Below, piece after piece: positions 23,470-34,188 of a stretch of DNA of 64,000 nucleotides. The DNA comes from Taenia hydatigena (lineage: Eukaryota; Platyhelminthes; Cestoda; Cyclophyllidea; Taeniidae): the NCBI GenBank assembly GCA_036345935.2, contig JADWOT020000004.1, positions 8,080,734-8,144,733 on the forward strand. The letters are read 5' to 3'. A program made the position numbers and the translations under genes. Positions within the stretch are counted from its first letter, which is position 1. Every line of letters begins with the position of its first letter. Below the pieces are notes generated by a model that had not been told where the DNA came from, did not search any database, and was given only the letters and a program-made list of their open reading frames with translations.

Positions 23470-23493
23470 GCATCGGAACAGAGAAAGAAGTGA
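23009..23493 (+). pseudogene. Decayed paralogue of the module gene, copy C
   Basis: Same structure as 2313-2791. Here the Trp codon of GPDECEWEEAEG is intact, but the upstream TGA (in AAGCTGTCTGACAC) and the TGA after EAEG (23284) remain. Downstream the same frame reopens as NTKEGRVTVEDKQLLEEEEE with a long RE-repeat from the GA tract at 23439. A GTGAGA donor-like string overlaps the second TGA, so splicing could in principle remove it. Confidence 0.45.
23439..23466 (+). repeat. GA dinucleotide run
   Basis: About 14 GA units inside the tail of the decayed paralogue in module C. The equivalent in A near 2747 is only about six units. Confidence 0.95.
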
Positions 23494-23723
23494 AGAACGA
23501 GGGGACATCACGCATGGCGGTGAACAACGGCATCGGCGATGGCAGCAGGGGCACAATTGTCGACTCTGATGGTGGACATGTGCGAGACATTGTTGGCACC
23601 GGGACATCTCAACCGAACACTAAATGAAAAAGGAGAGAAAAAATATAGGAAGGTAAGAGAGACGGACGGACGAACGGAAGTCCTTCGCTCTTGGCATGGG
23701 TAGAGGTCATCATCGTCATCTAC

Positions 23724-23726
<3 letters not shown>

Positions 23727-23810
<84 letters not shown>
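23727..23810 (+). repeat. CTG microsatellite, 28 perfect units
   Basis: 84 bases of perfect CTG in module C, more than twice the length in A. Read on either strand it would encode Ala, Leu, Cys, Gln or Ser runs. No frame across it is convincingly coding. Confidence 0.98.
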
Positions 23811-24009
23811 AGCCAACCGTGACAACTACAGTGTCCCTAACAACCACAACAACAACGACAACAACAACGCCCTTCTCCTCCTCCTCCTGCTGCTGCTGCC
23901 GCTGCTGCTCATAGTGCAGATGCTGCTGCATTAACAGGAAGGACAATGCTCTCACCAACTTGACTTGGTGTGAATTGGTGGTAGGCAAGAAGCACACTTT
24001 GCTCCATCA

Positions 24010-24991
24010 TCAATGCATCATGGAGTCTGTAAACCGGTGTCGGTGTCGGTGTCGCTGCCGGTGTCGGTTTTGGTGAGGTCCCTTGTGTTGTTGGTGCCAC
24101 GCGAGTCCACCGATTGCGTTGGTGAAGAGCCGACGCCACCTACCGCTGCGCGTCTTCTTTGCTTTGCCGTGTGCGTGGTGACCGCTCTCCATGATGACAT
24201 TGTGCGTCTTCCCCTTCTTCACCTCCTTCTCCATTCTCCCGTCCTCCTCCTGCTCGTTCTCCTCGCGCTGCCCATCCCGCACCTGCGCCTGCTCCCGCTC
24301 ACGCTCCACCCGCTCCTCCCGCTCCAACCGCACCTCCTCCTCCTCCTCCTCCTCTTCCTGCTGCCCGTCCTCGTCCCTCCTCGAACGGCCCTTTGTCTCC
24401 ATCCGTCTTCTCATCCTCCTCCTCCTCCTCCTCCTTTCAGCGCAAAGGCCCTTTGCGCTATCCACACCACCACCACCACCACCTCCTCCTTCTTCCCTCC
24501 ATTCGTATTCATCCGGAAGGTCGGTAACACCGTAGGTCGTGTCTGCGGCGCCGGTATCTCCTTCCGTTTCTGCCGACCGTCGCTGCCGCCTCCGCATCGA
24601 ATGACTTGGAGGCGAGGCGAAGAATTGCAGTATCTGCTGGAATCTCACCAGCTTCGCATCAGATGCGCCAGTCGAGCTCTCCATCTCCTCCACCTGCTCC
24701 ATCTGCTCCACTTGCTCCACCCGCTCTTCTTCCACATGAACATCTGTCTGAAGTGCTTTGTGAGAGACAGCCTTTTGGCGTCTTTGGCAACCTGCACGAC
24801 AATGAGGTTAGTAGAGGTGTGTGTAAAGGCGAGCACCTACCTCTTCTCGTCGACACTGCTTGCGCCATGTCCACGAGGGTCCACGCGAGAAAGAAAAAGC
24901 GCAAACGAAAAATGCCAAGGTAACCGGAAAGACAAACCGAAATGTAGACCAACAGAAAGAGCATTTCTGGATACAGCCGATTTGCACACAT
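24010..24991 (-). CDS. Two-exon module gene, copy C
   Basis: Model: exon 1 is 24991-24841, the intron is 24840-24792 (49 bp), exon 2 is 24791-24010 ending TGA; 310 residues, the longest copy. Exon 1 protein is identical to copy B. Here the unspliced frame is interrupted by a TAA inside the proposed intron, so only the spliced reading joins N-terminus and body. That supports the intron in all three copies. Exon 2 has a longer Gly run (8), longer Arg and Glu runs, and extra RHRH units near the C-terminus; all length changes are multiples of three. Function unknown; possibly secreted or membrane-anchored by its hydrophobic N-terminus. Confidence 0.55.
24499..24791 (-). repeat. Intramodule inverted homology block, C (gene side)
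   Basis: Homologous, inverted, to 23009-23268. The nucleotide landmarks are the same as in modules A and B. Divergence within a module is much larger than between modules, so the inverted pair is older than the module triplication. Confidence 0.8.
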
Positions 24992-26099
24992 TGTTGTGGC
25001 GGTATGTTTGAATGTGTGACACGATCAATGTATTCAATCGATAACCTCACCATTTGAAAGTCAGCAGCGCTTTGTGTCTGGTGACTACACTGCCTTCACG
25101 CTGGATTGTGGTGCATGGTGGGAGCTAATGATGAAAATTATTACTGGCACGACTGGAAAGATGTGCTGCTTTGTGGTGTAGGTGCGTTGAATGTGCTTGT
25201 GGAAGTGATAGCAACCACCCACAACGATGAGGCTGTACTGTCGCCTCACAATGCCAGTGAGCTGGAAATGCGAGTGGAATAAAAGTGTTACTCAAATGAC
25301 TTGAGTAGTGGGTTTCTGTTGCTGCGTGTGACGGGAAGACGGGTGTGAGTGTTGAAGGCATTTATGCAGCATATCCAGTATGTGCATTTTCGATGGTGGT
25401 GGTAAGGAAAGAACCAACACATGTTACACCGGTGGGACAGCAGGCTTGCTTTTCGAAGAAGAGAAGGAAAGAGAAAGGAGGGACGGAAGAAAGGAAGGGA
25501 GGAAGGAGAGAAGGAAAGAAGGAAGGGAGGAAGAAGTGGCTAGATGTGTCACACATGCGAGACGGTGGTTGGTAGCCGTAAGATAGAATGATAAAGTGGT
25601 GAAAATAGTTCTCGTTGAACTTAAGATGGTGCATTTGAAGGAGTAGCTTCTGCTTTGAGTCATTGCCTTATTGGTAGGGCTGTCCTTTTGATGAGCCTCC
25701 ATATCTGCCATAAGGTGTTGCACCCAGTCGCCACGATCGTGCCAATACGGGAGGCCTCTCATTGTCAGCACTGTGGTTCCCTACATGGGGGATATTATTA
25801 TTCGCCCTGTGGGGAGTAACATACTCCCCAGACGTGAACTAAAGTCTTTTCAGTTTGATTAATTGAGCAATGGCTTTTTCAAGCAGAGTCATTGAACGAA
25901 AAGATTTGCAGTGTGTAGGGGGCACAATCGTACTATTGTTGCCAATGCTACTGCCGCTGCTGCTGCTGTTCGTAGTAGTAATACGAACACTTCCATTATG
26001 ATTATTATTGCTGCTACTATTGGTACTACCAAACTATTGCTGCTGTTGAAACCAGTAGAGGCGCCTTCCTTCATTCCTTATTTCCCTCCGACTATGCAG

Positions 26100-26239
26100 G
26101 GTATGTTGATTGTTTAGAAGTGGGGTGGAGACCCCACGCATCCATGGAATACTGTCGAGTTTGTCAAAAACCTGTGAAGCAAGAGACTGTTAGTGCTACA
26201 TGTGTACGTGTGCACTGCAATGCTTGCTGGCAATTGTAA
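26100..26239 (+). CDS. Candidate terminal exon with a C4 zinc-binding motif, right arm
   Basis: Follows a CTATGCAG acceptor and reads 46 codons to TAA. The end is MEYCRVCQKPVKQETVSATC then VRVHCNACWQL. The spacing C-x2-C-x(12)-C-x4-C-x2-C would suit a small treble-clef or ribbon-type zinc site. Upstream exon not identified. An identical copy lies at 14296-14435. Confidence 0.25.
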
Positions 26240-26695
26240 ACACTCCGATTCCCTTCTCACCTGGACAGTTCAATTTCGAGTCGCTATCATGCAAGCAGTT
26301 TTGATGGACAAAAGGAGAGACACAATAATGTCATCTTTTAGCTCAGCATGCGGAAGATTCAAGTTGGTTCACATAAATTACTCGGCCAAGTTCATCACCC
26401 TCTTGTGCTTATCTTCCTTGGCCTCCATTTATCGCTCACCTCTTCTTCACCTCTTCTTTACCTCATTCTATCCATTCGACGCACTATCACGTCTACCTCA
26501 ATGCAGTCGGTCTCCCTACACTTCACGCATCGCGCAAGCCCAACGAGGTCAAATGACACAGACACACACAGACACACACACGTGTTAGGTGTGGTCAAGC
26601 GGTCCTCCTCCCCACCCACTCACCCACCCACTTACCCACCCACTTCCACAGGGATGATCTCGCAGACCAGCCCACGCTCACGTCGCATGTTTTAA

Positions 26696-28116
26696 GGCCA
26701 GTGTGATTTTACAAGCACTCTCTAACTTCTACTGTTCTCGTAAGTGAAACCGTGTGCTAGTTCACAAAAATTTTCACTGAGACCAGTCGAACTTGAGATG
26801 CGGAACCTTAAAAGAGGGCCAGTCTAGGCCTTGTGATTGATTGTCTGACAACTTATTGCCAATGAGGTGACTGACAACCAACCCAAATTAGAAGAGCGGG
26901 CCATAGCATGGCTTGAAGAAACCAGGTTTACGGGCAATCATTTGACACGAGCATGAGAGTCTGTCACCGACATAGCTAAAATCCCTAGACTTGGACGCCT
27001 TCTTTGGCTAGACCGGAGGCGTATACTGCTCTTGTTACGATGCAGTCAATAGTGAATTATGGACTCAAATGGGTGGACGCTTGATTCAAACGCGTATTCT
27101 TCCTACACGATTAAAAATATCAACACGTGCGACTTTCATGTTAACTTTCACAAAAGATGGGGCTTGGAAGTAGTGTAAGTGTCGAGTGAATTTATGTGCT
27201 TTCTAAGGCTTTCCGAAGGTGCCAATTCGGCCATGTTGTACCACTGTGGGGCTGTCTTTGCCAATGGTTCTCGCCTTGTTCGGAGCTAAATTAGTGATTG
27301 CTGATATCATGCTTTAATCAAGACGGGCTTGTTTTCGTTTTTGCAGTCGGATTCCTTACCAAGTCGTACGTCACACTCCCTGCCGCATAACTTGGTGGCA
27401 TTTAGTCGCTGCTGTCAAGAAACCAGCAGTGTGCGTGATTAAACTACAAAACACTTGCCAATAAGGAGCTCTCCAAATGCCTTTGAACGTGGGTGGTTGA
27501 AAGAAGGGTAGGCAGACTGAGACTTACTCTTCGCAAAGTTGATGCTGTTCGTCCTTGTCTTCAGCTATTCTGGCAGTGGACAGATGTGAACATGTGAGCA
27601 ACGCGGCATTTCCTTGTAAACACTAAATCGGCTTGCCTCACAACTATTCAGCCTGAAATAGGATCATAGGCACATAGTTTGATTGGTGAGCTGTCGTTCC
27701 TGTCGACTGCTCTGTGAGTTCCAACAAAGAGGCATTTTCATCGTCCACTTCCTATCTAAATCAACATCAATTAGTGCCATTCTTCCTAAGCACCAACTAA
27801 ATTGTTCACCATTGCTCTCAATCGCAAATGTTTAATGGAAGGATAATTTTCCTCATGGAAGTCATGCCCCACCATTTGAAGCTAAGACAATATTTAGACT
27901 TTTCCAGATGTTGGAAAGTCAAACACCCTGATGTCGGATTGTTGCAATTGTCAGATCATCGACTCATTAACTTCAAGTTTGATCAATCTCCCGTTGCTAC
28001 TCGCATTTAGTTGGGACTTCCCCACTTGTAGATGCCAACGGCAATTTAAGTAATAAGATTTATTTGAGGTAGTGATAGAATCACGCCCCACATTCAGCAT
28101 GGCACAACACCCGCAC
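26696..28116. other. Inner arm stretch without a supported gene, right
   Basis: Reversed copy of 12420-13840; nothing further seen. Confidence 0.5.
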
Positions 28117-28821
28117 GATTAATTGCAATTCCATGGGGAAAAAGCACGAGTTTTGTGATTCACTGGGAATAATTTATTCTTTTGCTCCTTGCGATTTGTT
28201 CCCAAGATTAAAACTATGCGAAAGGCTTGATCGTCATCTGCCTTGAGTAAAATGAACCATCCTTGATTTGAGTGCCATACCACTTCAACCATTACAAATT
28301 TTGTTTCATCCCACCAGATTCTTTCCAAATTCGGCAGATGGATTAAGGGATTGGACAGTGGGACATTCTGTAGTCATTGAACAGGAGGTGTGTGGAAGTT
28401 GATGGGAGGGCGTGCGTTGTGATGACTGAATTGCGCATATTCTCGTTGTCGAATCATAGCCCGCACTGGAAAAGAAATAAAGAAAGTGACGAATGGAAAT
28501 TGCTTCAGTCAGAGTAGATTCGCTCGTAAAAAAACAAGAATCGTAGCCACAAGGGTCGAATAATTGAGACAACTAAGGTAATTCTCCGTATCATGCACCG
28601 TGATGCCCGATTAGGAGCCATAATGGGAAGACACAGGAGCAATGCGTCCTTAGGCCAAATTCTAGCCCAAGTGAATGCTGCTTCCTCAGACCACAGACAC
28701 AACGCCACCATAGACCATGCCACAACTGTCACGAGTCGATTTTGACACTTGTAAATAGAGAAGGATTCAATTACAATGGTGCAAGGCATATTCGTGAACG
28801 CTTTGCTAAGTCCTTTGCCAA

Positions 28822-29296
28822 ATGTCGAATCACCATGCGCTATCAGATCTCCCCGAAACCCGCTTCATCCTCAATATCTTCCCTCACTTTGGTTTACCCT
28901 ACCAGTTTGTGCTCGGTTTAAACATCACAAGCCTCTCCTCAGTGTTCAGTGCGCGTCAATGCGTCAAAGCACAGGGAGCAGGTAAAAGGTAAGTGGTGTC
29001 TACGCGGATGAGAGCTTGAGTCATGGGGAGTTGCAGGCCTGTGTAATGAGGTAACAGAGAGTTTGCACCGCCGCAGGCAAATTTGCTAATATGCTAAGTC
29101 GAGCGTATTGATGGGTGGGTGCTGTTAGCTCCCGCTCCATAATCAGCCCAATCGGCGCGATACGGAAGTGGGCAAATGGAATGCAGCACAGTTTACCATT
29201 CCCGCACGTTTCGATCCACAAAACATCCAGTGCTTTTGCAACGAGTTACCACTCCAACCTGGTCTCAATGAAATGTTGGCAGAATGGCATCCATAA
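28822..29296 (+). CDS. Candidate two-exon small gene, right arm, 89 residues
   Basis: An ATG at 28822 opens RFILNIFPHFGLPYQFVLGL and continues to a donor (GTAAAA at 28982; a stronger GTAAGT follows at 28989). A second segment, 29187-29296, after an ATGCAG acceptor reads FTIPARFDPQNIQCFCNELP to TAA and joins in phase with the first donor. The left copy (11714-11240) is near identical. Family unknown; low confidence. Confidence 0.2.
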
Positions 29297-29555
29297 GTCA
29301 CTTCCCATCGAAGAGCGAAGAAGGCCCTTAAGCAGATAATGAGCAGAGATGTCATTTCTCATGAGATGGGTAAACGTGGAGGGTTCCACGTCAAGACTAA
29401 CGTTGTGGCTAGCTGTTGCGCACTCGTAAGTGCCATACGCACTTAGTTAACAGGAAGGCTGAAAAGTAAGTTACTTTCCACTATTAGCACTCAGCAGCAG
29501 TAATCGTCCATCCGAATTGCAATTAAGTCTGGAACGTAAATAGGATTCGACCGAA

Positions 29556-30286
29556 ATGGCACCGTTAATATTAGAGACCAAAGCGAATGAATTGTTACTG
29601 ATCTTGGCGATGAGTTGGAGAATGTTCACTCTTTCGGACAGCAGTGGAGTTGCCGTCCCTTCCAACTGCCAGCTGAGCGCAAAACCCACTCATTTGCTCC
29701 ACCTCGTTGAGCCGTGTGCTGCGGAACAGTGATTACTGGACGCGTTCTGCAGTCAATGTTGCCTTAGCATTTTGGAAATGGGGGCAAAAGTTGGCGGCAG
29801 AGCACTCGTAGCTTCCTCTGCTGTCGACAATGGTAGAAATAGTGAGAGTTGCTGCCGCATCAGAGGTAAGTTCGTAAAAGCACATAAGAATGTGGTCTTG
29901 ATCCTAATACCGCTTTGTGTTTTTGCGTCACATGTCCAACGCACGTAGATCGTCTGGGTTTTGTGACTTGTCCAGCAAAAATGGCAGCATTTGTTGGATT
30001 CAACAATGTCTGCTCCACAGCCTTAAGACCTCAAAATGCTTTGCAGCACGGCCACCTCAACCTTACCTCCTCAGACACAGTGATGGTAAAAGAAGCCTTT
30101 ATGCAGGTCTCACTACCGCAGAAATCGCATGGTGGGGACAATTTCCACCGCATCCACAAAAGGGCCAATCACTACAGATGGCTTCACACAGCAGCACAGT
30201 CGCATGTATGGATTGTGACATGTGCAGCAGAAATTGACGTGACTTTTATCGCTGCGTGTGACCAGTTCCAAATCGCAAATCCGTAA
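29556..30286 (+). CDS. Candidate three-exon gene in right arm, 202 residues
   Basis: Model: exon 1 is 29556-29713 (ATG; LETKANELLLILAMSWRMF), a 39-bp intron 29714-29752 (GTGTGC...TTCTGCAG), exon 2 29753-29865 (MGAKVGGRALVASSAVDNG), an 83-bp intron starting GTAAGT and ending GCACGTAG, and exon 3 29949-30286 (DRLGFVTCPAKMAAFVGF to a TAA). Phases agree at both joins, and the only in-frame TGA falls inside the 39-bp intron. No family recognised. The left-arm copy carries a nonsense base in exon 1. The opposite strand also has open frames here, so this remains a model. Confidence 0.33.
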
Positions 30287-30354
30287 CACGGATTAGGAAG
30301 AGACGATTCTTCGTTATTAATATTCCTTTCAAAATTTTATCCTCAAATTTTTTA

Positions 30355-30585
30355 TCACGTTATATCTTCTCTTGCCTTAGTTAGCGTATCCGAGCCACTT
30401 TTCCACTGCCTCAATTTCTGCATTTTTGAGGTATCGAAGCACATCCCTTCGTTTAAAAGCAAGCGTTTTAAACATTCCTGTAACAAGAAGTCTGCGACAT
30501 CGACCATCCGGGCTCTAGGCAGTGCGACGGAGTTCGATGCAGTCAAAAACGTAGCAAATATTGACCTCCATGCACATTTACTCAT
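30355..30585 (-). CDS. 76-codon ATG frame, right arm
   Basis: Identical reversed copy of 9951-10181. Confidence 0.18.
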   Translation of the reverse strand: MSKCAWRSIFATFLTASNSVALPRARMVDVADFLLQECLKRLLLNEGMCFDTSKMQKLRQWKSGSDTLTKAREDIT

Positions 30586-31177
30586 TCGTCTTACCCTTCA
30601 ACACTTTGTTTCACACAAAAGATGATTTTGATTAATATAGCTTCTGTGATTGATCAATGTCGGTGCGGCATTGCTAGCTCTTAGGTTACTTATTGAAAAC
30701 AATACATTTGTGTGCATGCTTTTGATTATTTTCCAGTGCCATTGTCAACTTCGGATGCATTCATGAAAGCAATGCAAAGTAGAAGGAGGTGGGTCGGCAA
30801 AACTGCGGGTCTTGAGATTCACTACTTGCGCTAAACTTTGCTTCAGTCGGGATGATTGTTCTACGCGCCTGTACTCAATTGCTAGTTAGACTTGAGGTTG
30901 CACCTCCACAAATGGTATTCATTTCAAAAAGCATCAATCCACTTATCACCGCCTCTGATGCTTGATTGTCATAAATGTGCGAGTGTGAAAATGAAGAAAC
31001 TTTTCTAAATACAGCCTCTCGAATCACGGAAATGGTTTATATCGTGCTTGTAAAGTAAAGGTAGATTAGATTAATGATCCGTGTGCTCGGCACCTGATAA
31101 TGCAGTTCCATTATTTTTGTGAAATGCTTGATAATTCGTAATTTTATGACTTGCGTGCAAGCCGCCTGAGAGGACCG

Positions 31178-31498
31178 TCAACATTTTGACTTCGTCCAGA
31201 TAGTAGTTTTCCTTGGTTTGCATTTAAACAAGGCGACATTCCGTACAGCTTGGCGCAGTTCCATAGTCGTTCCAGCCATAGTAAATCGCTTATCACCTAA
31301 TGTATGGGCCGCGCATTTGAGACCTTGACACTGATGCTCATTCAAGCAATGCACCAATTCATCTTGCCAAGGATAATCTGTCTTGAACCAGAGTTGCTTG
31401 AACAATGAATCAGTGTCTGTCGCTCCTCCTACCAACTTAGTGTGTATCGTTCTTGCGACCGGGAGTTCATTGCGTGGACTTGCATTCGCTTTTGTAGT
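31178..31498 (-). CDS. Open frame of 106 codons, right arm
   Basis: Reversed near-identical copy of 9038-9358. Low support for the same reasons. Confidence 0.15.
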   Translation of the reverse strand, partial: TTKANASPRNELPVARTIHTKLVGGATDTDSLFKQLWFKTDYPWQDELVHCLNEHQCQGLKCAAHTLGDKRFTMAGTTMELRQAVRNVALFKCKPRKTTIWTKSKC

Positions 31499-32518
31499 CT
31501 AACTTCACCAATGCAGGCAAAAGTGTTGTGGAGCAAATTATTCACTTTATGGCACATCATGGCAGTCAATGTTTTAAATTGCTCCATATCATTATAATGC
31601 TGCGTGTATGAAATCAAGGTATTGCCGCAGAGCTGGAGGAATAATAATGCGGCAATGGGAGTCGCACATGTGACGAGTTATAATTACGGGTAGGTCTGGT
31701 TCAAATTTTGTGCGTAGTCTGTGTTTAAGTTACGTTTTCGAGCTTTAAGAATGAATTGTCTTAGTGGAAGTAGAGAATTGTTGGAAGAGATGAGCATCGT
31801 TGCGATTCCAACCATCCAATCATCCAACTTCTTTGCAAGTCTTTTCACCGCAGCGATATGTCACAATGATTAGTGGCTGTCAGACAACGCAGAGAGGGTT
31901 CAAACACTTCCAGCCTTTGTCCCGGTCAAGGTGTGAGAACTGTTGCGTACTATTTCTGTAACTCTGCCCTCATTTCTATTCCTTTTTAGTGCGAAATACT
32001 GGTTTTGCAGTCATTGTTACGGTTCCAATGAGAACTAGACGAGTCGATCACAATTTGTCTGATGTTAACAATTCACTCGCTGCAAGTGGATTAAAATGAG
32101 TCTAAACCACTCGTTCCAGTGGCATTAGCTTTGGCACGACCTGGTGCGATCAAGGGTGCACACCTTGCAGCATGCGATTTCCTCCAGATTCGAAGGCGTC
32201 AGCGCTTCGCTGTGCGTGGGCTGATACCAACATCAAGTTGGCCGCAGCATTAACGTCTGCTGATGTGTTACGTGTTATTTTTGCCCAAATCAACCAACTG
32301 CGATCTTTCTACATAACACTATTAATCCTTCTGCAAAGCACAACACGAATGACCTCGATTATTTAAATCCGACCCGACGATTCGTAGCTAAGCTCCACCT
32401 CACGTGCATAGTGTTAAGCCATCCTAAAGAATTTAGGTTCTGTGACCGCATTATAATGCTTGGGTTAATTTTCAAGCCACACATCAAGTGAACACAGCAT
32501 TTAGGCTAAACATCCTAC

Positions 32519-32902
32519 ATGGCGCCTTCGCCAAATATTTACAGAACATATGTACCCATAGTGCATCTAGCAAAAAGATGGATCTATTGTTGTGAATGTA
32601 ACAGCTTATGCCACTGGTGTGAAGTAAACTTACAAATCGTGTACGATTCACAGTCAGGATGCCATCACTCATTATTCTCCGAACCACATGAGTGCAAGCC
32701 TAGGCGCAATTTCACTTGTGATGTTGGTGCTGCGCCCCCGTGCATATTATCCTCACTCGTTTCGAGCAAGTTTCATAGACACGTCTGCCCATGCCAATTC
32801 TGCCTGCTGAGTTTAACATTAGGTCCCAACAGCGCTTTCCTAAAGAAAAAGACGACCTTATTTCAGGAGAGTCCTTGCAAAGAAAAAGGCGCCGTTAGAT
32901 AA
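32519..32902 (+). CDS. Cys-rich open frame, right copy
   Basis: 127 codons. It contains YCCECNSLCHWCEV, HECKPRRNFTCDVG and HRHVCPCQFC. It stays open upstream where the left arm has a 17-base deletion. Changes between arms are mostly non-synonymous, so the frame may be an uncommitted relic. Confidence 0.25.
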   Translation: MAPSPNIYRTYVPIVHLAKRWIYCCECNSLCHWCEVNLQIVYDSQSGCHHSLFSEPHECKPRRNFTCDVGAAPPCILSSLVSSKFHRHVCPCQFCLLSLTLGPNSAFLKKKTTLFQESPCKEKGAVR

Positions 32903-32982
32903 GGTGCATGTGCCGCGCAGATTGAGTCATATTAAATCATGTTGAATCTGCTGAACAACAGGATAATAAGCTTAAACAAGCA

Positions 32983-33207
32983 GTGTCTATGGCAGACACT
33001 GTGTTGGCGTTGTTCCATGCGATAGCAAGTTTAGATGCAAAGCATCAGTGTGCCTTGTTTGCAATAAAGATAAACGGCTCAACACTTATGATGTTTTTTA
33101 ACATTGAGTTGTTCGGTTCAACCAACCCAGATACTTTCTCATTGGCCGCTTGTGCAAAAGTAGCAACTGTGAATTCGATTGCAGAAATTCGTGCTCTTGT
33201 ATTTTGA
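32983..33207 (+). CDS. Small open frame conserved in position in both arms (right copy)
   Basis: Counterpart of 7032-7256; same 74-codon length. Differences include VKHQY to AKHQC and IDLFSTTDPD to IELFGSTNPD. An acceptor-like AACAAGCAG lies just upstream of the ATG in this arm. Confidence 0.2.
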   Translation: MSMADTVLALFHAIASLDAKHQCALFAIKINGSTLMMFFNIELFGSTNPDTFSLAACAKVATVNSIAEIRALVF

Positions 33208-34188
33208 GGTAATTGCTTTTCCAACTAAACCACTGGTCTCCACGTTACTTTCCTTTTCGGCACATTGCCGCTGCTACCGTTGATACAGACACCATGTGGA
33301 TCTCTGTGTTGCCTAAATGCAACTGTGGTTCCATGCGCATCCCCAAACTTAACGCGAAATGCCTGCAAAGCCTTCAAGACTCTATTTGGCAAGTTGTACT
33401 ATCCGAGTCGCACATGCTCAGAGAGGCACAGAACTGCCTTACGCTCTTTATCATCATTTTATGGCATTACGTTTTTACCGTGCTTGAAAACAAACCAAGA
33501 TACACCGATAATCCACTGACGCGCAATTGTTTTGCTACAGAATTTCAGGCGGGATATCCATTTGCATTACGCGTTATGAAGCCGACATAGCAGCTTTCTG
33601 CCCTCACTGGCGTTTGTTGGGTTGAAGCAGAAATCTTGCAAGCATTACTGCGACTACCACCATCAACGATCGTACTACGCTGTGAGTCTTCATCAGTGGA
33701 AGTTCAGGGGCAATCAAAATGATAAACAAACCAATTTACTGCAAGAACTTGTGAGAAAAATAAAGGGCTGGGTGACCGTGTAGTAGTTTCATGGAACCTC
33801 AATCAGGCCACGTCTTCAAACCGTTATGCAGATACAGGGTCGATCAAGACACGCCACTCATTTCGCCACGCAGCCAAATTCTTGGCTCATTAAAAGGTCA
33901 CCCTGTAGGCACATTGGGAAGGCAGGCAAAATATGATACAGAGTGAATCCGAGTGGGGTGCTATAATCCACGTTAATCCTTAGTAATTAGAATCGTACGA
34001 TATGACTCAAAACATGCACATATACATATACATTTGTAGAAACTGCACAAAAACAAAACTCGCACTGACATTGTGGAAGGAGATTCTATGAGAAGTAGTA
34101 TTACCAGTCAATTGCATGTCTTATTGTGTAGTAACGCTACCAATGTAAATGGCACAGCGTATGCTTTGTGAACCCCCAGCAATTGCAG

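Larger units (their letters stand above)
22052..25893 (+). repeat. Module C, direct copy of A lacking part a2
   Basis: Matches A at 1-815 and then, from 22864, matches A from 2168. The 1.35 kb part a2 is therefore absent. Its a3 section is closer to B than to A and is base-identical to B over long stretches around 24,500-25,890. It contains the longest CTG tract and a minus-strand copy of the module gene. Confidence 0.92.
22864..34153 (-). repeat. Right arm of the 11.3 kb long inverted repeat
   Basis: Reverse complement of 6253-17585. The inner boundary is the GTAA at 22864 (B side 17585). The outer boundary is just after the ACCAATGTAAATGGCAC string near 34153, immediately before a candidate zinc-finger exon at 34189. 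The outer 3 kb is visibly more diverged from its partner than the rest. Confidence 0.95.

Noticed and set aside
23727..23810. CRISPR-like array
   Set aside because: Simple CTG microsatellite without spacers.
24013..25011. 332-codon plus-strand frame rich in Leu, Pro and Ser (with 256- and 248-codon relatives in modules A and B)
   Set aside because: It is the antisense of the module gene exon 2. It stays open because GA-rich DNA has few stops on either strand and indels are triplets. It spans the splice junction without reason and looks like compositional shadow.
1..34153. Composite transposon with A and B as terminal inverted elements
   Set aside because: No transposase-like frame in A or B, and no target-site duplication that I could see. 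The structure fits segmental inverted duplication at least as well.
6253..34153. Palindrome as a pure assembly artefact
   Set aside because: The arms carry many private differences (a 330-base segment, a duplicated unit, a 17-base indel, SNPs) and modules A and C differ by a1/a2 content, so at least the outer parts are real. The near-identical core still needs read evidence.
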